The position numbers and the translations under genes were made by a program. Below are positions 6,703-7,380 of a stretch of DNA of 7,380 bases, piece after piece. How positions within the stretch are numbered: the first letter of the stretch is position 1; every line of letters starts with the position of its first letter. The notes under the pieces are model-generated. The model did not search any database. It saw only the letters and a program-made list of their open reading frames with translations, and had not been told where the DNA came from. Origin of the DNA: Vulcanimicrobiota bacterium (GTDB taxonomy: Bacteria; Vulcanimicrobiota; Vulcanimicrobiia; Vulcanimicrobiales; Vulcanimicrobiaceae). The stretch lies in NCBI GenBank assembly GCA_003133185.1, contig PKWF01000289.1, forward strand, positions 1,116 to 8,495, in the 5' to 3' direction.

Positions 6703-7380
6703 CTACGCGTGCGCCGCGAGCGGGCTCAACCGTCGCAGCTTGCGTTCGCTCTCGGAGCCGGGCGCCGCCGTTAACACGATCAGGCGCATATCGCCGTCGC
6801 CGGGCACGTCGAACTGCGTATAATCCAGGACCAGCTCGCCGACCTCCGGGTGCACGTAGCGCTTGAGGCCTTCGGCCGATCCGAGCACGTCGTGCTGCGC
6901 CCAAAGGTTCCTGAACTCCGAAGAGTTCGCGCGCAGATCTTCGATCAGCTCGGTGAACGCGGGATCGTGCGGATACTTCGCAGCAACCGCGCGAAACTGC
7001 GCGACGACGCGACGCATCGAACACTCCGGATCCCCAAGCCGGCACTGCGAGTTAGGATCGCGAAAGAGTCGCCACACCATATTGCGCGCGGGACCCGTCG
7101 CGCTGGAGAAGTCGGAGAGTGCGTCGGCGCTGCGGTTCCAGGCAAGCAGGTCAAAGCGGCGCCCGCGAACGTACGCGGGCGAGGGTTCGAGCGCGGTAAG
7201 AACCCGTCGCACGAGATCGCTGACGTGCTCTTCTTCTTGCGTGGGCGCCGTGTTGGTGAGTCCGGCCAAGAGATGAAGGTGCCGCCGTTCGTCCGACGTC
7301 AGACGCAACGCACGTGAGATCCCGTCGAGCACATCGCCCGAGACATTGATGGGTAGGCCCTGTTCGAGCCGGGTGTACCA
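6703..7380 (-). CDS. XRE-family regulator with MmyB-like ligand-binding domain, N-terminus outside window
   Basis: DNA-binding transcription regulator, partial: the frame runs through the right edge, leaving 225 visible residues. The first of these, WYTRLEQG, is the end of the XRE-type helix-turn-helix (the Y-x-x-L-E-Q-G element), followed by VLDGISRALRLTSDERRHLHLLAGL, the helix that closes the DNA-binding domain. The GTG at 7332 lies inside this conserved domain and is not the real start. The rest matches the MmyB-like ligand-binding domain (PF17765): SPAYVRGRRFDLLAWNRSADAL, RNMVWRLFRDP, SSEFRNLWAQHDV, KRYVHPEVGELVLDY and a closing strand DMRLIVLTAAPGSESE. In this family the domain is PAS-like and thought to bind small hydrophobic or fatty-acyl ligands; many members control a divergent neighbouring gene, here beyond the window. 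It is followed 3 bases later by rpiA. Confidence 0.9.
   Translation of the reverse strand, partial: WYTRLEQGLPINVSGDVLDGISRALRLTSDERRHLHLLAGLTNTAPTQEEEHVSDLVRRVLTALEPSPAYVRGRRFDLLAWNRSADALSDFSSATGPARNMVWRLFRDPNSQCRLGDPECSMRRVVAQFRAVAAKYPHDPAFTELIEDLRANSSEFRNLWAQHDVLGSAEGLKRYVHPEVGELVLDYTQFDVPGDGDMRLIVLTAAPGSESERKLRRLSPLAAHA

Overview
The window is GC-rich and densely coded. It holds six protein genes: one on the + strand, cut by the left edge, and five on the - strand, of which the rightmost is cut by the right edge. I see no rRNA, tRNA, CRISPR array, transposase or phage gene. Two lipoprotein-type signals, a Sec-type signal and a GT39-type membrane transferase point to a bacterium, probably with a Gram-negative-type envelope. 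The style (small carboxypeptidase-regulatory-like secreted protein of the kind found at the front of TonB receptors, MmyB-type regulator, very GC-rich third positions) reminds me of Eremiobacterota/Vulcanimicrobiota. That assignment is a guess from gene flavour, not a demonstrated placement.

Layout from left to right. 1-1332 (+) is the C-terminal part of a polytopic GT39/ArnT-like glycosyltransferase. It converges, with only 12 bases between stops, on 1345-1743 (-), a small secreted protein with one carboxypeptidase-regulatory-like beta-sandwich domain. 1871-4975 (-) is the outstanding gene: a single uninterrupted frame joining a GH35 beta-galactosidase-like N-terminal half (TIM barrel plus two jelly-roll domains) to a complete three-domain multicopper oxidase. 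5032-5916 (-) is a SapM/AcpA-type acid phosphatase lipoprotein. 5995-6699 (-) is ribose-5-phosphate isomerase A. 6703-7380 (-) is an XRE/MmyB-type regulator missing its N-terminus.

The order of transcription on the - strand is regulator, rpiA, phosphatase, GH35-oxidase, small secreted protein. Regulator and rpiA are 3 bases apart and probably co-transcribed. The phosphatase has its own strong Shine-Dalgarno. The oxidase reading frame, extended upstream of its first ATG, encodes a good lipoprotein signal that reaches into the phosphatase stop codon, but has no standard start codon there. The phosphatase and the oxidase therefore look like a translationally coupled pair of surface or periplasmic lipoproteins, with the small secreted protein downstream as a third envelope component.

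The main candidate for something undescribed is the GH35-multicopper oxidase fusion. All copper ligands are present in the oxidase half. In the glycosidase half several active-site residues are replaced and the end of the barrel is missing, so it may serve as a carbohydrate-binding or docking module for a tethered oxidase rather than as a galactosidase.
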